Below are positions 9,069 through 17,935 of a stretch of 64,000 nt of DNA, one piece after another; the first letter of the stretch is position 1, and each line of letters starts with the position of its first letter. A program made the translations under genes and the position numbers. The notes below the pieces were generated by a model. It saw only the letters and a list, made by a program, of their open reading frames with translations. It was not told the origin of the DNA and searched no databases. This stretch comes from Alloactinosynnema sp. L-07 (GTDB lineage: Bacteria; Actinomycetota; Actinomycetes; Mycobacteriales; Pseudonocardiaceae), in the NCBI RefSeq assembly GCF_900070365.1, contig NZ_LN850107.1, positions 3,658,001 through 3,722,000 of the forward strand, read 5' to 3'.

Positions 9069-11450
9069 ATGAGTGAAGTTGCCACACCGCAGGCCCAGTG
9101 GTCGGTCACCGTGACCCCGGTGATCGCCGCGATCACCACACTGTGTGCGTCGAGCGCGCTGGCCGGGGTGATCGACGGGATGCGCTGGCTCGGCTACGCG
9201 GGCATCGCCGTCATGGTCGTCACGGCCACCGGGCTCGGGCTCCGGGCCCTGCGCACGCCGACGCTGGTGGTCGGGCTCGCGCAGATGGCCGCGCTGATGT
9301 GCCTGGTGGTGGCCCTGTTCACCAACAGCGGAATCCTCGGTGTGTTCCCTGGCCCGTCCGCCATCGCCGAGTTGGGTGAGGTGTTGCGGCGATCCGTCGA
9401 GGCCGTCCAGCTGGGAGTGCCCCCGGTACCCGCGACCGCGCCAATGCTCTGCCTCGTGGTCATCGCCATCGGGTTGGTCGCGGTCCTGGTCGACACCCTC
9501 GCCGTCTCGGCAGGGGCGCCCGCCGCGTGCGGGCTCGTTCTTCTCTGTGTCTACGCGGTCCCGGCGTCGCTGGCCGACGACCTGCTCCCCTGGTGGTCCT
9601 TCATCCTCGGCGCCACCTCGTTCGCGATCCTGCTGGCCGTCGACGGGGCCCACCGCCATCAGCAGTGGCGCAACCGGCCCGCGCTGCCGGGCACGGCGGC
9701 CGGGTTCGGCTCGCCGACGACCATGGTCTCGGTGGCGCTGGTGATGGGCCTGCTCGCGGGCGCGCTGATCACCGGCATCGGCACCGTCGGCAGCCTGCCC
9801 GGCGGCAGCGGCGGCAAGGGCGGTGGCGGCGGCCTGGCGCTCAAGCCGTTCACCGCGCTGCGCGGCATGCTCGACCAGGGCACCAACATCGAGCTCTACC
9901 GGGTCCGCAACCTCGGCAACGAGGCCCGCTACCTGCGCGCGATGACCCTGCCCCGGTACGACCGCAACGGCGGCTGGACCGCGGTCGACGCGCTGCCCGA
10001 CGACTTCCCGGCCGACGCCGACCTGCCGCCCGCCCCCGGTGACGACGGCGGCGGCACGATCACCCGCATCGAGATCGAGCCGATCAACTCCCCCAAGGAT
10101 CTGTGGGCGCCGGTCTACGGCACCCCGCGCAGGCTCCGGGACATCCCCAAGGGCATGTACTACGACCAGAGCGGCGGGATGGTCTACTCCCGAACCCCCC
10201 GCCAGCTCGGCAAGTACACCGAAGACGCCGACATGAGCCAGCCCGCGCGCGAGGACCTGCGGCTGGCGGGCACCGACCACAGCGAGATCGACCAGATCTA
10301 CCTCACCAGCGAGGGCATCGACCCTGAGGTCGTCACGCTCGCCAGGCAGATCACCGCGGACAAGCAGACGAACTTCGACAAGGCGCTGGCACTGCAGCAG
10401 TACTTCGACCGGTCCAACGGCTTCGAGTACAAGACCCAGACCGACACGGCCAGCGACGAGGACGCCCTCAAGGACTTCCTGTTCCGCTCCAAGGTCGGCT
10501 ACTGCGAGCAGTACGCCTCCGCCATGGCGATCCTCGCCCGCGCGGTCGGCATCCCTTCCCGAGTGGCCATCGGCTACACGGCGGGCTTCCAGTCCGGCGA
10601 CTACCGGTCGATCACCACGCAGGACGCGCACGCGTGGGTCGAGATCTTCTTCCCGGCCCAGGGCTGGGTCTCGTTCGACCCGACGCCACTGACCGACGGC
10701 CGAACCTTCGTCCCGCCGTACACGACTGGGGATCCGAGCGCTGGACCGTCGACGTCGGCGACTGAGGAGCAGGTTCCGACCGGAGCGCCGAGCACGAGCG
10801 CGGTGACGCCGCAGGACAAGCTCGACACCCAGGACCCGGACGCGATCGGGGCGGTCACCGGGCAGGCGGATACGTCGTGGCCGTGGCAGATCTGGGCGGG
10901 ATTGGTCTCTCTCGTGCTGACTGGGGCGGCGCTGCTTGTTGCCCGTCGTCGTTCGCTGCTGCGGTATCTCATTCCGTTGATCGCTGTTTTCGGGACGTTG
11001 ACGCTGTTCTTCCTCACCGCGGCGGTGTCGTGGTGGTTGGCGGTGCTGGTTCTGGTGTTGGTCGCGGCGGCGGTGCCCGCGTTGGTTCGCACGTGGTGGC
11101 GGCACGGGCGGCGGCATGCGGTGCTTGTGGCGGATCCGTCGGCGGCCAGTGCGGCTTGGGACGAGCTGATGGCTGAGTCCTGGGATCGGGGGGCTTCGAT
11201 CTCAGAGGCCGACACGGTGCGGACGGCGGCTCGGCGGCTGGCTCGGGAGCACAGTTTGGATGAGTCCGGGAAGACAGCGCTGCGGACTGTGGTGAATTCG
11301 GTGGAGCGGTCTTGGTATGGGGGGAATGCGGACCGTGATCCGGAGTTGGCTGCGGCGTTTGATGAGGTCGTTAAGGGGATGAGGCGGACTGCGCCGTTGG
11401 CTTGGAAGGCTCGGCTGTTGCCTCGATCTGTGCTGCGGCCTCGTCGGTAG
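9069..11450 (+). CDS. TgpA-like membrane transglutaminase-domain protein
   Basis: 793 residues: five or six N-terminal membrane helices, a large extracytoplasmic domain with a transglutaminase-like core, one or two further helices, and a cytoplasmic C-terminal helical tail (DUF4129-like). The catalytic triad is visible: Cys in VGYCEQYASAMA (about 479), His in QDAHAWVE (about 521) and Asp in FDPTP (about 537). Such proteins accompany MoxR and DUF58, perhaps acting on envelope peptides; substrate unknown. I start at ATG 9069 (GGGGGG upstream) rather than the longer in-frame start at 8994. The last 350 bp switch to G/T-ending codons. Confidence 0.88.
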   Translation: MSEVATPQAQWSVTVTPVIAAITTLCASSALAGVIDGMRWLGYAGIAVMVVTATGLGLRALRTPTLVVGLAQMAALMCLVVALFTNSGILGVFPGPSAIAELGEVLRRSVEAVQLGVPPVPATAPMLCLVVIAIGLVAVLVDTLAVSAGAPAACGLVLLCVYAVPASLADDLLPWWSFILGATSFAILLAVDGAHRHQQWRNRPALPGTAAGFGSPTTMVSVALVMGLLAGALITGIGTVGSLPGGSGGKGGGGGLALKPFTALRGMLDQGTNIELYRVRNLGNEARYLRAMTLPRYDRNGGWTAVDALPDDFPADADLPPAPGDDGGGTITRIEIEPINSPKDLWAPVYGTPRRLRDIPKGMYYDQSGGMVYSRTPRQLGKYTEDADMSQPAREDLRLAGTDHSEIDQIYLTSEGIDPEVVTLARQITADKQTNFDKALALQQYFDRSNGFEYKTQTDTASDEDALKDFLFRSKVGYCEQYASAMAILARAVGIPSRVAIGYTAGFQSGDYRSITTQDAHAWVEIFFPAQGWVSFDPTPLTDGRTFVPPYTTGDPSAGPSTSATEEQVPTGAPSTSAVTPQDKLDTQDPDAIGAVTGQADTSWPWQIWAGLVSLVLTGAALLVARRRSLLRYLIPLIAVFGTLTLFFLTAAVSWWLAVLVLVLVAAAVPALVRTWWRHGRRHAVLVADPSAASAAWDELMAESWDRGASISEADTVRTAARRLAREHSLDESGKTALRTVVNSVERSWYGGNADRDPELAAAFDEVVKGMRRTAPLAWKARLLPRSVLRPRR

Positions 11451-11476
11451 TTTGCTTGGCTGGTGGTTGCCTATTT

Positions 11477-11506
11477 GGGCCGTTCCGTTGTACCCCTTGC
11501 GTTTTG
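11477..11506 (+). repeat. Intergenic repeat copy A
   Basis: One of three intergenic copies of an element with fixed spacing: GGCCGTTCNGTT, three variable bases, then CCCCTTRCGT. Other copies are at 28219-28247 and 41426-41453. This one starts 27 bp after the transglutaminase stop. Confidence 0.7.
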
Positions 11507-11559
11507 TCGGGCCTGCGGTCTACCCGTCACCTTTTCTTCTTGCTTGCTGCCTAGACATG

Positions 11560-11594
11560 ACTCTATGGCCGTAGGGGTCCCTACGGCCATGAGT
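11560..11594. terminator. Bidirectional terminator-like hairpin
   Basis: ATGGCCGTAGGG (11565-11576), loop GT, then the exact complement (11579-11590). ACTC/GAGT extend the stem past one unpaired T. It lies between convergent genes ending at 11450 and 11626. There is no T-tract, as is common in high-GC actinobacteria. Confidence 0.75.
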
Positions 11595-11625
11595 GCTACC
11601 TGTGGAAGTCAGCAGCGAAAGCTGG

Positions 11626-12042
11626 CTAATGGTCTTCGTCGAACCGCTTCTTGAAACGCTCTTCCATTCGCTGGGAGAACGAGCCTCGGCGGTCGCCGCG
11701 AGAGTCGCCGGTGCCTGGAGGGCCGCCGGGGGCGTCGGCATGGTCGGGGGCGGCGTCGCCGCCCTGGCGGAGGGCCGTCAGCGTCATGAGGGCGCCGACG
11801 AACATGACAAGGAAGCCGAGCAGGCTCACCACGGGGATACCCGCCGGTTTGAACGGCAGCATCACACCGAACACGAGGAGCGCCACACCCAGGACGAACA
11901 GGGCGATGCCCTGCAGCCTGCGCCGTCGGGACGGCTTGCGTAGGCGGGCGCCTCGGACGGTGGAGGCGAACTTGGGATCCTCGGCGTAGAGCGCGCGCTC
12001 GATCTGGTCGAGCAGTCGCTGCTCGTGCTCGGAGAGTGGCAT
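11626..12042 (-). CDS. DUF3040 membrane protein
   Basis: Small actinobacterial membrane protein (138 aa) beginning MPLSEHEQRLLDQIERALYA, the hallmark of DUF3040, followed by two adjacent membrane helices (about 46-90) and an acidic/Gly-rich tail ending in a basic patch. Function unknown. The ATG follows GGAGGAGG at good spacing; an upstream in-frame extension lacks support. It stands alone between a terminator hairpin and the acyl-CoA oxidase gene. Confidence 0.88.
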   Translation of the reverse strand: MPLSEHEQRLLDQIERALYAEDPKFASTVRGARLRKPSRRRRLQGIALFVLGVALLVFGVMLPFKPAGIPVVSLLGFLVMFVGALMTLTALRQGGDAAPDHADAPGGPPGTGDSRGDRRGSFSQRMEERFKKRFDEDH

Positions 12043-12175
12043 ATGTTCCTCCTCCGGCACATTGGTCGCGGGCGCCGGGCGATCACGGTTGCCGCCGGAC
12101 CCGGCGGGCAACCCGCTGTGGGGTTGTCCCCTCCAGGATACGGGCCCTTCCCCCCGAGTACTACCCGATCCTGGA

Positions 12176-14170
12176 TCACGGTGTGACTGCGTGCGCGGAG
12201 TCCTCCGTACGGGGTAGTCCCGAGGCCTCGTGGGCCCGCTGCGCGTTCTGTCGGTCACGCTCGGCACCCAAGGCGATGGGGGCTCCGACCATGGCGTCGG
12301 GGACGGCGAAGGCGTCGACCAAGGTGGCCGCGTGGGGGCGCAGGTGGGCGCACAGGTCGTTGACCGCGCTGGTCACGGCCTTGGCGCGGGCGGTGGAGAG
12401 CCTGCCGTGGCCGAGGAACCAGTCCAGGTCGGCCTCCAGGTTGGCGAGCACGTACAGATCGCACACCCGCTCAAGCAACTCCTTGTCCGGGCCGTCACCG
12501 CATCGGTCTATCCCGGCCACGAATGCCTCCAGGACGACCCTGTCCACGTGGGCGCGGGCGGCCCGCAGGACGTGGTCTTGCGCACGATTGAAGACGCCAA
12601 AAGCGTCTACGCCCTCGTCCCCGGCTCGGCGCAGGCGGCGGGCGAGGGTGTCGAGGACGTGTTTCTCGCGGTCCTCGAACAGGCGCAGGTGCCAGCCGCG
12701 GTCCAGGAGGTCGGTTTCCTCGTCCTGTGGGGTGACCGCGTTGATCAGTCGGTCGATGAGCGCGCGGGCGGCGGTGCGTTCGATCACGGTCTCGACGAAC
12801 TGGTCGGCGATGAACCGGGCCAGGCCGACGCTCCCGAGGGTGTGCAGGTGCTGCTGGTAGCCGGTGAGCAGGCCCTTGGACACGAGCTGGAGCAGGATCG
12901 TGTTGTCGCCCTCGAAGGTGGTGAACACGTCGGTGTCGGCCTTGAGCCGGGGCAGCCGGTTCTCCATGAGGTAGCCCGCGCCGCCGCAGGCCTCGCGGCA
13001 GGTCTGGATGGTGTGGGTGGCGTGCCAGGTGCCGACGGCCTTGAGCCCGGCCGCGCGCGACTCCAGTTCGCGCTGGCGGCGGTCGTCGCCCTGGTCCAGT
13101 TCGTGCAGTGTGGTGACGAGTTGTTCTTGGGCGAAGTGCAGCGCGTAGGTGGTGGCCAGTGCGGGCAGGAGCTTGCGCTGGTGGGCGAGGTAGTCCAGTA
13201 GGACGATCTCCTCGCCGGTGGCGGGGTTGTCGAACTGGCGGCGGACGAGGCCGTAGCGCACGGCGATTGTCAGCGCGGTCTTGGTGGCGCTGCCCGCCGC
13301 GCCCGCGACGCTGATGCGGCCGCGGATCAAGGTGCCGAGCATGGTGAAGAAGCGTTTGCCGTCGCCCTCGATCGGGCTTGTGTAGACGCCGTCGTCGCTT
13401 ACGTCGCCGTATCGGTTGAGCAGCGCCTCGCGCGGGACGCGGACCTGGTCGAACCAGAGCCTGCCGTTGTCGACGCCGTTGAGCCCGGCTTTGCGCCCGC
13501 AGTCCTCGATCCGCACCCCGGGCACCGTTCCGTTCGAGTCCCGGATCGGTACGAACAGCGCGTGCACGCCCCGGGACTCGCCGCCCACGACGAGTTGGGC
13601 GAACACGACGGCGGCGTGGCCGTCGCGGGCGGCGTTGCCGATGTACTCCTTGCGCGCGCCCTCGTGCGGGGTGTGCACGACGAACTCGCGCGTCGCCGGG
13701 TCGTAGGTCGCGGTGGTGCGCAGGTGCTGGACGTCGGAGCCGTGGCCGGTCTCGGTCATGGCGAAGCAGCCGGGCAGGTCGAGATCCATGATCGCGCGCA
13801 GGTACCGCTGGTGGTGGGCCTCGGTGCCCAACGCCTCGACCGCGCCGCCGAACAGGCCCCACTGCACGCCTGCCTTGACCATCACCGACAGGTCGCCGAA
13901 GCCGAGCATCTCGAACGCGGTCAGCGCCGCGCCCGTGTCGCCGTCGCCGCCATAGGCCTTGGGGAAGCCCGCGCGTGGGTAACCTGAGGCGACCAGCGAC
14001 CGCAGCGCGTCGAGCACCTGGGCGCGGTGTTCCTCGGTCGGCAGGTCGCCCGGCGGCGTGGGCTCGCCCGCCAGCCAGGCCCGTGCCTCGCGGCGGACGT
14101 GGCCCCATCGGCCGTCGAGCAGGTCGGTGAGCCTGGCCGGGTCGGCCGGTGCGGTTGCCGGGATATCCAT
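12176..14170 (-). CDS. Acyl-CoA dehydrogenase / acyl-CoA oxidase-like flavoprotein
   Basis: The 664-residue protein has acyl-CoA oxidase length and layout: alpha N-domain, beta middle domain with the FAD/substrate motif MTETGHGSDVQ (about 138-148), then two C-terminal helical domains. QTCREACGGAGYL and FEGDNTILLQL (about 400-450) are the conserved ACOX C-terminal motifs; the Glu of FEGDN corresponds to the catalytic base. It should oxidise acyl-CoA to the 2-enoyl form; chain length cannot be told. I start at ATG 14170 (MDIPATAP), 28 bp after the upstream MFS-like ORF. The SD is weak and a start at 14251 is possible. Confidence 0.9.
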   Translation of the reverse strand: MDIPATAPADPARLTDLLDGRWGHVRREARAWLAGEPTPPGDLPTEEHRAQVLDALRSLVASGYPRAGFPKAYGGDGDTGAALTAFEMLGFGDLSVMVKAGVQWGLFGGAVEALGTEAHHQRYLRAIMDLDLPGCFAMTETGHGSDVQHLRTTATYDPATREFVVHTPHEGARKEYIGNAARDGHAAVVFAQLVVGGESRGVHALFVPIRDSNGTVPGVRIEDCGRKAGLNGVDNGRLWFDQVRVPREALLNRYGDVSDDGVYTSPIEGDGKRFFTMLGTLIRGRISVAGAAGSATKTALTIAVRYGLVRRQFDNPATGEEIVLLDYLAHQRKLLPALATTYALHFAQEQLVTTLHELDQGDDRRQRELESRAAGLKAVGTWHATHTIQTCREACGGAGYLMENRLPRLKADTDVFTTFEGDNTILLQLVSKGLLTGYQQHLHTLGSVGLARFIADQFVETVIERTAARALIDRLINAVTPQDEETDLLDRGWHLRLFEDREKHVLDTLARRLRRAGDEGVDAFGVFNRAQDHVLRAARAHVDRVVLEAFVAGIDRCGDGPDKELLERVCDLYVLANLEADLDWFLGHGRLSTARAKAVTSAVNDLCAHLRPHAATLVDAFAVPDAMVGAPIALGAERDRQNAQRAHEASGLPRTEDSAHAVTP

Positions 14171-14198
14171 GAAGGAAACGCTAGTGCGGTCGGGCGGG

Positions 14199-14735
14199 TC
14201 AGGCTGTCTGAGCGGGCTCGCGCCGGGCAGCGGCGACGGCGGCGAGGGCACCCAAGATCGTCATCGCCGCGACGGCCAGCGCGGAACCGGTCGGCGACAC
14301 CGCGGCCGCTGCGGCGATGACCAGCAGCGGCCCGACGACGTAACCGACCCCGGCGGCGGCAGGCCGCACAGCCGGGCGCGGCGGCAAAGCGAGCAGGCCC
14401 GCGATCACGATGTCGAGGGCGGCCCACCATGGCTCGTCACCGTCGGCGAGAGCCAGCGTGGTGAACGCCGCGGCCGACACGACCGCCGCGCCGACGAGCA
14501 CGATCGACTGGCCGCGCCGGTCAGCCAAGCCGACGAGCAGCGGCCCGCCGACAGCCGCGGCGATGGCGAACAGGCCGAGGTAGGCGCCGATCAAGCCGTA
14601 GGAGAACCCCTGCTCGCGCAGGAAGATCGCGATGGCAAGCGGCGCCATGCCGTTGGGGAGCCTGCCGACGAGGCTGGTCGCGATCAGCCACTTGGCGTCG
14701 CGTCGGCCGATTCGCTCCCGGTCAACGTGCGTCAA
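14199..14735 (-). CDS. Short MFS-transporter-like protein, probably a remnant
   Basis: 178 residues resembling the first part of a major facilitator: cytoplasmic start, helices 1-4, and ADRRGQ of the loop 2-3 type. The sequence then jumps (LLALPPRPAVRPAAAG) to a segment like helix 5-6 (VGYVVGPLLVIAA) and stops after about six helices. Full MFS proteins have 12, so an internal deletion and a missing second half are likely. Start is TTG at 14735 with GGGGGG 4 nt upstream. It shares a short divergent promoter region with the PHP gene. Confidence 0.6.
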   Translation of the reverse strand: MTHVDRERIGRRDAKWLIATSLVGRLPNGMAPLAIAIFLREQGFSYGLIGAYLGLFAIAAAVGGPLLVGLADRRGQSIVLVGAAVVSAAAFTTLALADGDEPWWAALDIVIAGLLALPPRPAVRPAAAGVGYVVGPLLVIAAAAAVSPTGSALAVAAMTILGALAAVAAARREPAQTA

Positions 14736-14771
14736 CGATCCCCCCGGCAGGCGCTGTGGTTACCTGAATCC

Positions 14772-15779
14772 ATGGATCCCGTCGCCGCGCTCAAGCAGAT
14801 CGCGCTCTTCCTGGAGCGCGCGGGCGAGCCCACGTTCAAGGTACGAGCGTTCCGCAAGGCGGCCGCAATAGTCGGCGAGCTACCCCCCGACGAGCTGGCC
14901 GAACGCGTCCGCGCGGGCACACTGACCGCGCTGCCCGGCATCGGCAAGTCCATCGCCGCGGCCATCACCGAAGCCGTCGCCCAAGGCGAACCCGGCTACC
15001 TGACCAAACTCACCGACAGTGCCGCGAAACCGGTCGCGGGCGGGGCCGCCCTGCGCTCGGCGCTGCGCGGGGACTGCCACACGCACTCCGACTGGTCCGA
15101 CGGCGGCAGCCCGATCCGGGAGATGGCCGAGGCCGCCATCGCCTTGGGCCACGAGTGGATGGCGCTCACCGACCACTCCCCGCGGCTGCGGGTCGCCAAC
15201 GGTCTCAGCGCCGAGCGGCTGCGCAGGCAGTTGGAGGTGGTGGCCGAGCTGAACGTCGAGCTGGCGCCGTTCTTGATCCTGACCGGCATCGAGGTCGACA
15301 TCTTGCTGGATGGGGCGCTCGATCAGACCGAGGAACTGCTGTCCCAGGTCGACGTGGTCGTGGCGAGCGTGCACTCGCAGTTGCGGATGCCGAAGAAGGA
15401 GATGACCGAGCGGATGCTGACGGCGGTCGCCAATCCGCAGGTGGATGTGCTCGGGCATTGCACTGGGCGGCTGGTGATGGGCAAGGGGCGGCCGGAATCG
15501 ACGTTCGACGCTGACGCGGTGTTCAGCGCTTGTGCGGAGTACGGGGTGGCGGTGGAGATCAATTCGCGGCCGGAGCGGCTCGACCCGCCGCGGCGGCTGT
15601 TGCGGGTCGCGGCTGATCTTGGGTGCGAGTTCGCCATCGACAGTGACGCGCACGCGCCTGGGCAGTTGGATTGGCTGCCTTATGGATGTGAGCGGGCTGA
15701 GGAGTGCGGGATCTCCGCGGAGCGGGTCATCAACACGAAGACGGCGGCGGATCTGTTGAGCCACATCGCTGGGCGGTAG
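14772..15779 (+). CDS. Helix-hairpin-helix plus PHP-domain phosphoesterase-like protein
   Basis: 335 residues. An N-terminal helical domain with an HhH motif (LTALPGIGKSIAAAI, about 55-69) resembles the 8-kDa region of PolX, followed directly by a PHP metal-binding domain: GDCHTHSDWSDG (about 99-110), LTDHS, GIEVDIL and SDAHAPGQLDW. The PolX nucleotidyltransferase palm is missing, so this is not a polymerase; a metal-dependent phosphoesterase or 3'-end processing enzyme is plausible. ATG at 14772. From about 15380 codons end mainly in G or T. Confidence 0.85.
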   Translation: MDPVAALKQIALFLERAGEPTFKVRAFRKAAAIVGELPPDELAERVRAGTLTALPGIGKSIAAAITEAVAQGEPGYLTKLTDSAAKPVAGGAALRSALRGDCHTHSDWSDGGSPIREMAEAAIALGHEWMALTDHSPRLRVANGLSAERLRRQLEVVAELNVELAPFLILTGIEVDILLDGALDQTEELLSQVDVVVASVHSQLRMPKKEMTERMLTAVANPQVDVLGHCTGRLVMGKGRPESTFDADAVFSACAEYGVAVEINSRPERLDPPRRLLRVAADLGCEFAIDSDAHAPGQLDWLPYGCERAEECGISAERVINTKTAADLLSHIAGR

Positions 15780-15789
15780 GCCTGCCGCG

Positions 15790-16218
15790 CTAGAGGATGC
15801 TTTTGCTGGCCACGTTCGCGGGTTTGAAGGTGAACTCGGCCCAGACGACCTTGCCCTCTGGGGCGAGTTGCCAGCCCCAGTCGCGGCTCAGTGCCTCGAC
15901 GATCGTCAGGCCCCGGCTCCGCGGGGACCTGGCGTCGGCGGTGAGCGCCACGGGTGTGCCTGGGCCGCCGTCGGTCACCCGGAGCAAGACGCGGCCGTCG
16001 CTCAGGCGGAGGTCGACGGTGACCTCGCTTTGGCCGTGTTCGATGGCGTTGGTCACCAGCTCGGATGTGGCGAGCACGATGTCGGCGATCAGGTCTGGCC
16101 GAACCGACCAGGATCGCAGTGCCTCGGTCACGAAGCCTCGGGCCTCACCTGCCGACCGCGTCGTCGGCGGCAGCCTCGCGATCAGCTCATCCACCATTGC
16201 CCCTAGCTCCGCGTCCAC
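15790..16218 (-). CDS. Anti-sigma-factor-type ATP-binding protein (HATPase_c, RsbW-like)
   Basis: 142 residues of GHKL ATPase fold: N-box ATSELVTNAIEHG (about 49-61), G1 box RVTDGGPGTPV and G2-like RSRGLTIVEAL. Proteins of this size are usually serine kinases or anti-sigma factors in partner-switching modules. It closes an operon with an anti-sigma-like gene, a sigma factor and a STAS antagonist. The GTG at 16218 lies inside an inverted repeat; an ATG at 16194 has AGGGG only 2 nt away, so I prefer GTG. Confidence 0.8.
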   Translation of the reverse strand: MDAELGAMVDELIARLPPTTRSAGEARGFVTEALRSWSVRPDLIADIVLATSELVTNAIEHGQSEVTVDLRLSDGRVLLRVTDGGPGTPVALTADARSPRSRGLTIVEALSRDWGWQLAPEGKVVWAEFTFKPANVASKSIL

Positions 16219-16242
16219 ACGGGAATTGCCCCCCGTGTGGAC
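16213..16242. promoter_or_regulatory. Perfect 11-bp inverted repeat across the start of the HATPase gene
   Basis: GTCCACACGGG (16213-16223), 8-nt loop, exact complement (16232-16242). The left arm contains the GTG start and the loop side contains its GGGG Shine-Dalgarno, so RNA folding would hide the initiation site. It could instead be an operator or a processing hairpin below the STAS gene. Confidence 0.6.
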
Positions 16243-16272
16243 TCAGAGATACCCAACGCTCGCGCGCTTGAA

Positions 16273-16575
16273 TCAGCCAAGGCCGAACACGCTCGTGAGG
16301 CCCGTGATCTCGATGATCCGGCGGACCCGGTCGTGCGGCTCATGCAGGACCAAGCCGACCCCGGCTTCGTCGGCGCGGTGGCGGGCGGCCACCAGGACGC
16401 GCAGGCCCGCGGAGTCCATGAACTCGACCTTCGACAGGTCGACGCGGATCGTGGTGGTCGCGGTCGCGCCCAGCGCGCTGTCGAGTGCCTGGGCCAGTCG
16501 AGGTGAGGTGGCGAGGTCGACCTCGCCCTCGACCGAGATCACGACCGGGTCGACGCCCTCGCTGTTGATCTCCAC
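16273..16575 (-). CDS. STAS-domain anti-sigma factor antagonist (RsbV-like)
   Basis: 100-residue single STAS domain. The conserved loop FMDSAGLRVLVAARH (about 53-67) contains the Ser that partner-switching kinases phosphorylate. Unphosphorylated antagonist binds the anti-sigma factor and frees sigma. GTG start with AGGAAGG 7 nt upstream. It lies 43 bp after the sigma gene in the same operon. Confidence 0.88.
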   Translation of the reverse strand: MEINSEGVDPVVISVEGEVDLATSPRLAQALDSALGATATTTIRVDLSKVEFMDSAGLRVLVAARHRADEAGVGLVLHEPHDRVRRIIEITGLTSVFGLG

Positions 16576-16618
16576 TATCGGTCCTTCCTGACCTGCTCAG
16601 TGATCACGTTAAGCATCG

Positions 16619-17362
16619 TCACCCCGTCAGCGTGTCGCTGCCCAGCGCGACGCGCAGCCGCTCCAGGATCTTGGTGAGCAGGCGGGAGACCTGCATCTGC
16701 GAGACGCCGACCCGGCGGGCGATGTCGGACTGGCTCATGCCGCGGACGAACCGCAGCACGATGATCCGCTGGTCGCGCTCGGACAGCTCGGCCAGCAGCG
16801 GGCGCAGCGCCTCGCGGTCGTCGATGTGCTCGATCTCGGCGTCGTCGGTGCCGAAGCGGTCCCCGCCGGGCTCGGCGAGCCGCGCGTCGAGCGAGGTGCC
16901 CTCCTTGGCCGCGGTGGCCAGCAGGGCGTCGTAGACCTGGTCTTTGGTGATGCCCAGGTGGTCGGCCAGTTCGCTGGGCTTGGGCGCGCGGCCGAGCCGC
17001 TGGCTCAGCTCGGCGCGTCCGGCGGCGACGGTCAGGTGCAGTTCCTTGAGCTGGCGCGGCACCCGCACGGCCCACCCGGTGTCGCGGAAGTGTCTGCGCA
17101 GCTCGCCCATGATGGTGGGGATGGCGAAGCCGTAGAAGCTGCCGCGTTCTGGCTCGAAGCGGTCCACCGACTTGATCAGCCCGATCGTGGCGACCTGGAC
17201 GAGGTCTTCGAGCTGGTCGCCGCGTCGGTCGAATTTGCGGGCGAGGTTGCGCGCGAGGTCGAGGTAGGACTCGACCAGTTCGGCGCGCAGCGCGACGCGG
17301 CGCGGATCCTGCTCGCCCAGTTCGGCGAGCTCGCGGAACCGGGCGTCTTCGGCCTCGGTCAC
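16619..17362 (-). CDS. Group 3 RNA polymerase sigma factor, SigB/SigF/SigG type
   Basis: 247-residue stress-type sigma factor: region 2 (DLVQVATIGLIKSVDRFEP, about 52-70), region 3 (LGRAPKPSELADHLGI) and region 4 with the helix-turn-helix SDIARRVGVSQMQVSRLLTKI near the C-terminus. No region 1.1. The GTG start overlaps the stop of the upstream anti-sigma gene (GTGA), so the two are made in a fixed ratio. Its regulator and antagonist genes flank it, the usual partner-switching arrangement. Confidence 0.93.
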   Translation of the reverse strand: MTEAEDARFRELAELGEQDPRRVALRAELVESYLDLARNLARKFDRRGDQLEDLVQVATIGLIKSVDRFEPERGSFYGFAIPTIMGELRRHFRDTGWAVRVPRQLKELHLTVAAGRAELSQRLGRAPKPSELADHLGITKDQVYDALLATAAKEGTSLDARLAEPGGDRFGTDDAEIEHIDDREALRPLLAELSERDQRIIVLRFVRGMSQSDIARRVGVSQMQVSRLLTKILERLRVALGSDTLTG

Positions 17363-17790
17363 CGGGCGGCCGCTTCGCCGGGGCGCGCCACCAGCTCGAT
17401 GGACACCCGGTGACCGCCGTCCGCGGTCTCGACGTGCTCGGACACCGATTCGGCCAGGGTGGTCAGGATCTGCCAGCTCATCAGGTCAGCCGACGGCGGC
17501 ACCGGGGCGGCGGACTCCACCTGCGCCAGCACCCGGAGCGAGTCGGATTCCGGCTGGAAGGAGCAGAAAAGCGAGGAACCCTCAGCTGCGGTGCGGACAA
17601 GTAGGGAACAGGCCTCGTCCACGGCCATCCGGACGTCCTCGATCGCGTCGAGGTCGAAGTCGAGCCGCATCGCGATGTCCGCGGCGAAGGACCGCACCAG
17701 CGGAACCTGTTCGGCGTCCGCGCTCACGCGCACGTCGGCCTGCCGCACCCCATTGGGTCGGGCGGGCGCACTCGTCTCGACCTCGGACAC
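17359..17790 (-). CDS. Anti-sigma regulatory ATP-binding protein (RsbW/UsfX-like)
   Basis: 143-residue GHKL-type protein: LDAIEDVRMAVDEACSLLVR (about 53-72) is the N-box helix, while later glycine boxes are weakened (LMSWQILTTLAES). As first gene of the operon, overlapping the sigma gene, it is the expected anti-sigma factor. GTG at 17790 follows AGGAGGAACC at ideal distance; a longer ORF reaching 17922 lacks such a site. Loss of a clear G2 box may mean weak ATP binding. Confidence 0.83.
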   Translation of the reverse strand: MSEVETSAPARPNGVRQADVRVSADAEQVPLVRSFAADIAMRLDFDLDAIEDVRMAVDEACSLLVRTAAEGSSLFCSFQPESDSLRVLAQVESAAPVPPSADLMSWQILTTLAESVSEHVETADGGHRVSIELVARPGEAAAR

Positions 17791-17894
17791 CTGGTTCCTC
17801 CTACCGTCGCGGACCTCCGCGCAACCTACTCCCGGTGAGACGACCGAGAGCGGGGCGAACCCGCTGGTCCACCCCGCTCGCCGTCGTTCGCGGG

Positions 17895-17924
17895 CCGTGC
17901 CGTGGATACCCGGCCACGGCACGG
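17895..17924 (-). terminator. Terminator-like hairpin after the secreted-protein gene
   Basis: CCGTGCCGTGG (17895-17905), 8-nt loop, exact complement (17914-17924). It begins 11 bp past the stop of the minus-strand gene ending at 17936, and no U-tract follows. Confidence 0.75.
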
Positions 17925-17935
17925 GTCAAACGTGG

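Noticed and set aside
8898..11117. 739-codon minus-strand ORF opposite the transglutaminase gene
   Set aside because: Antisense shadow, charged low-complexity without domains.
13512..13545. T-loop-like GTTCGAGTCC suggesting a tRNA
   Set aside because: No acceptor or anticodon stem fits around it, and it lies in the conserved coding sequence of the acyl-CoA oxidase-like gene.
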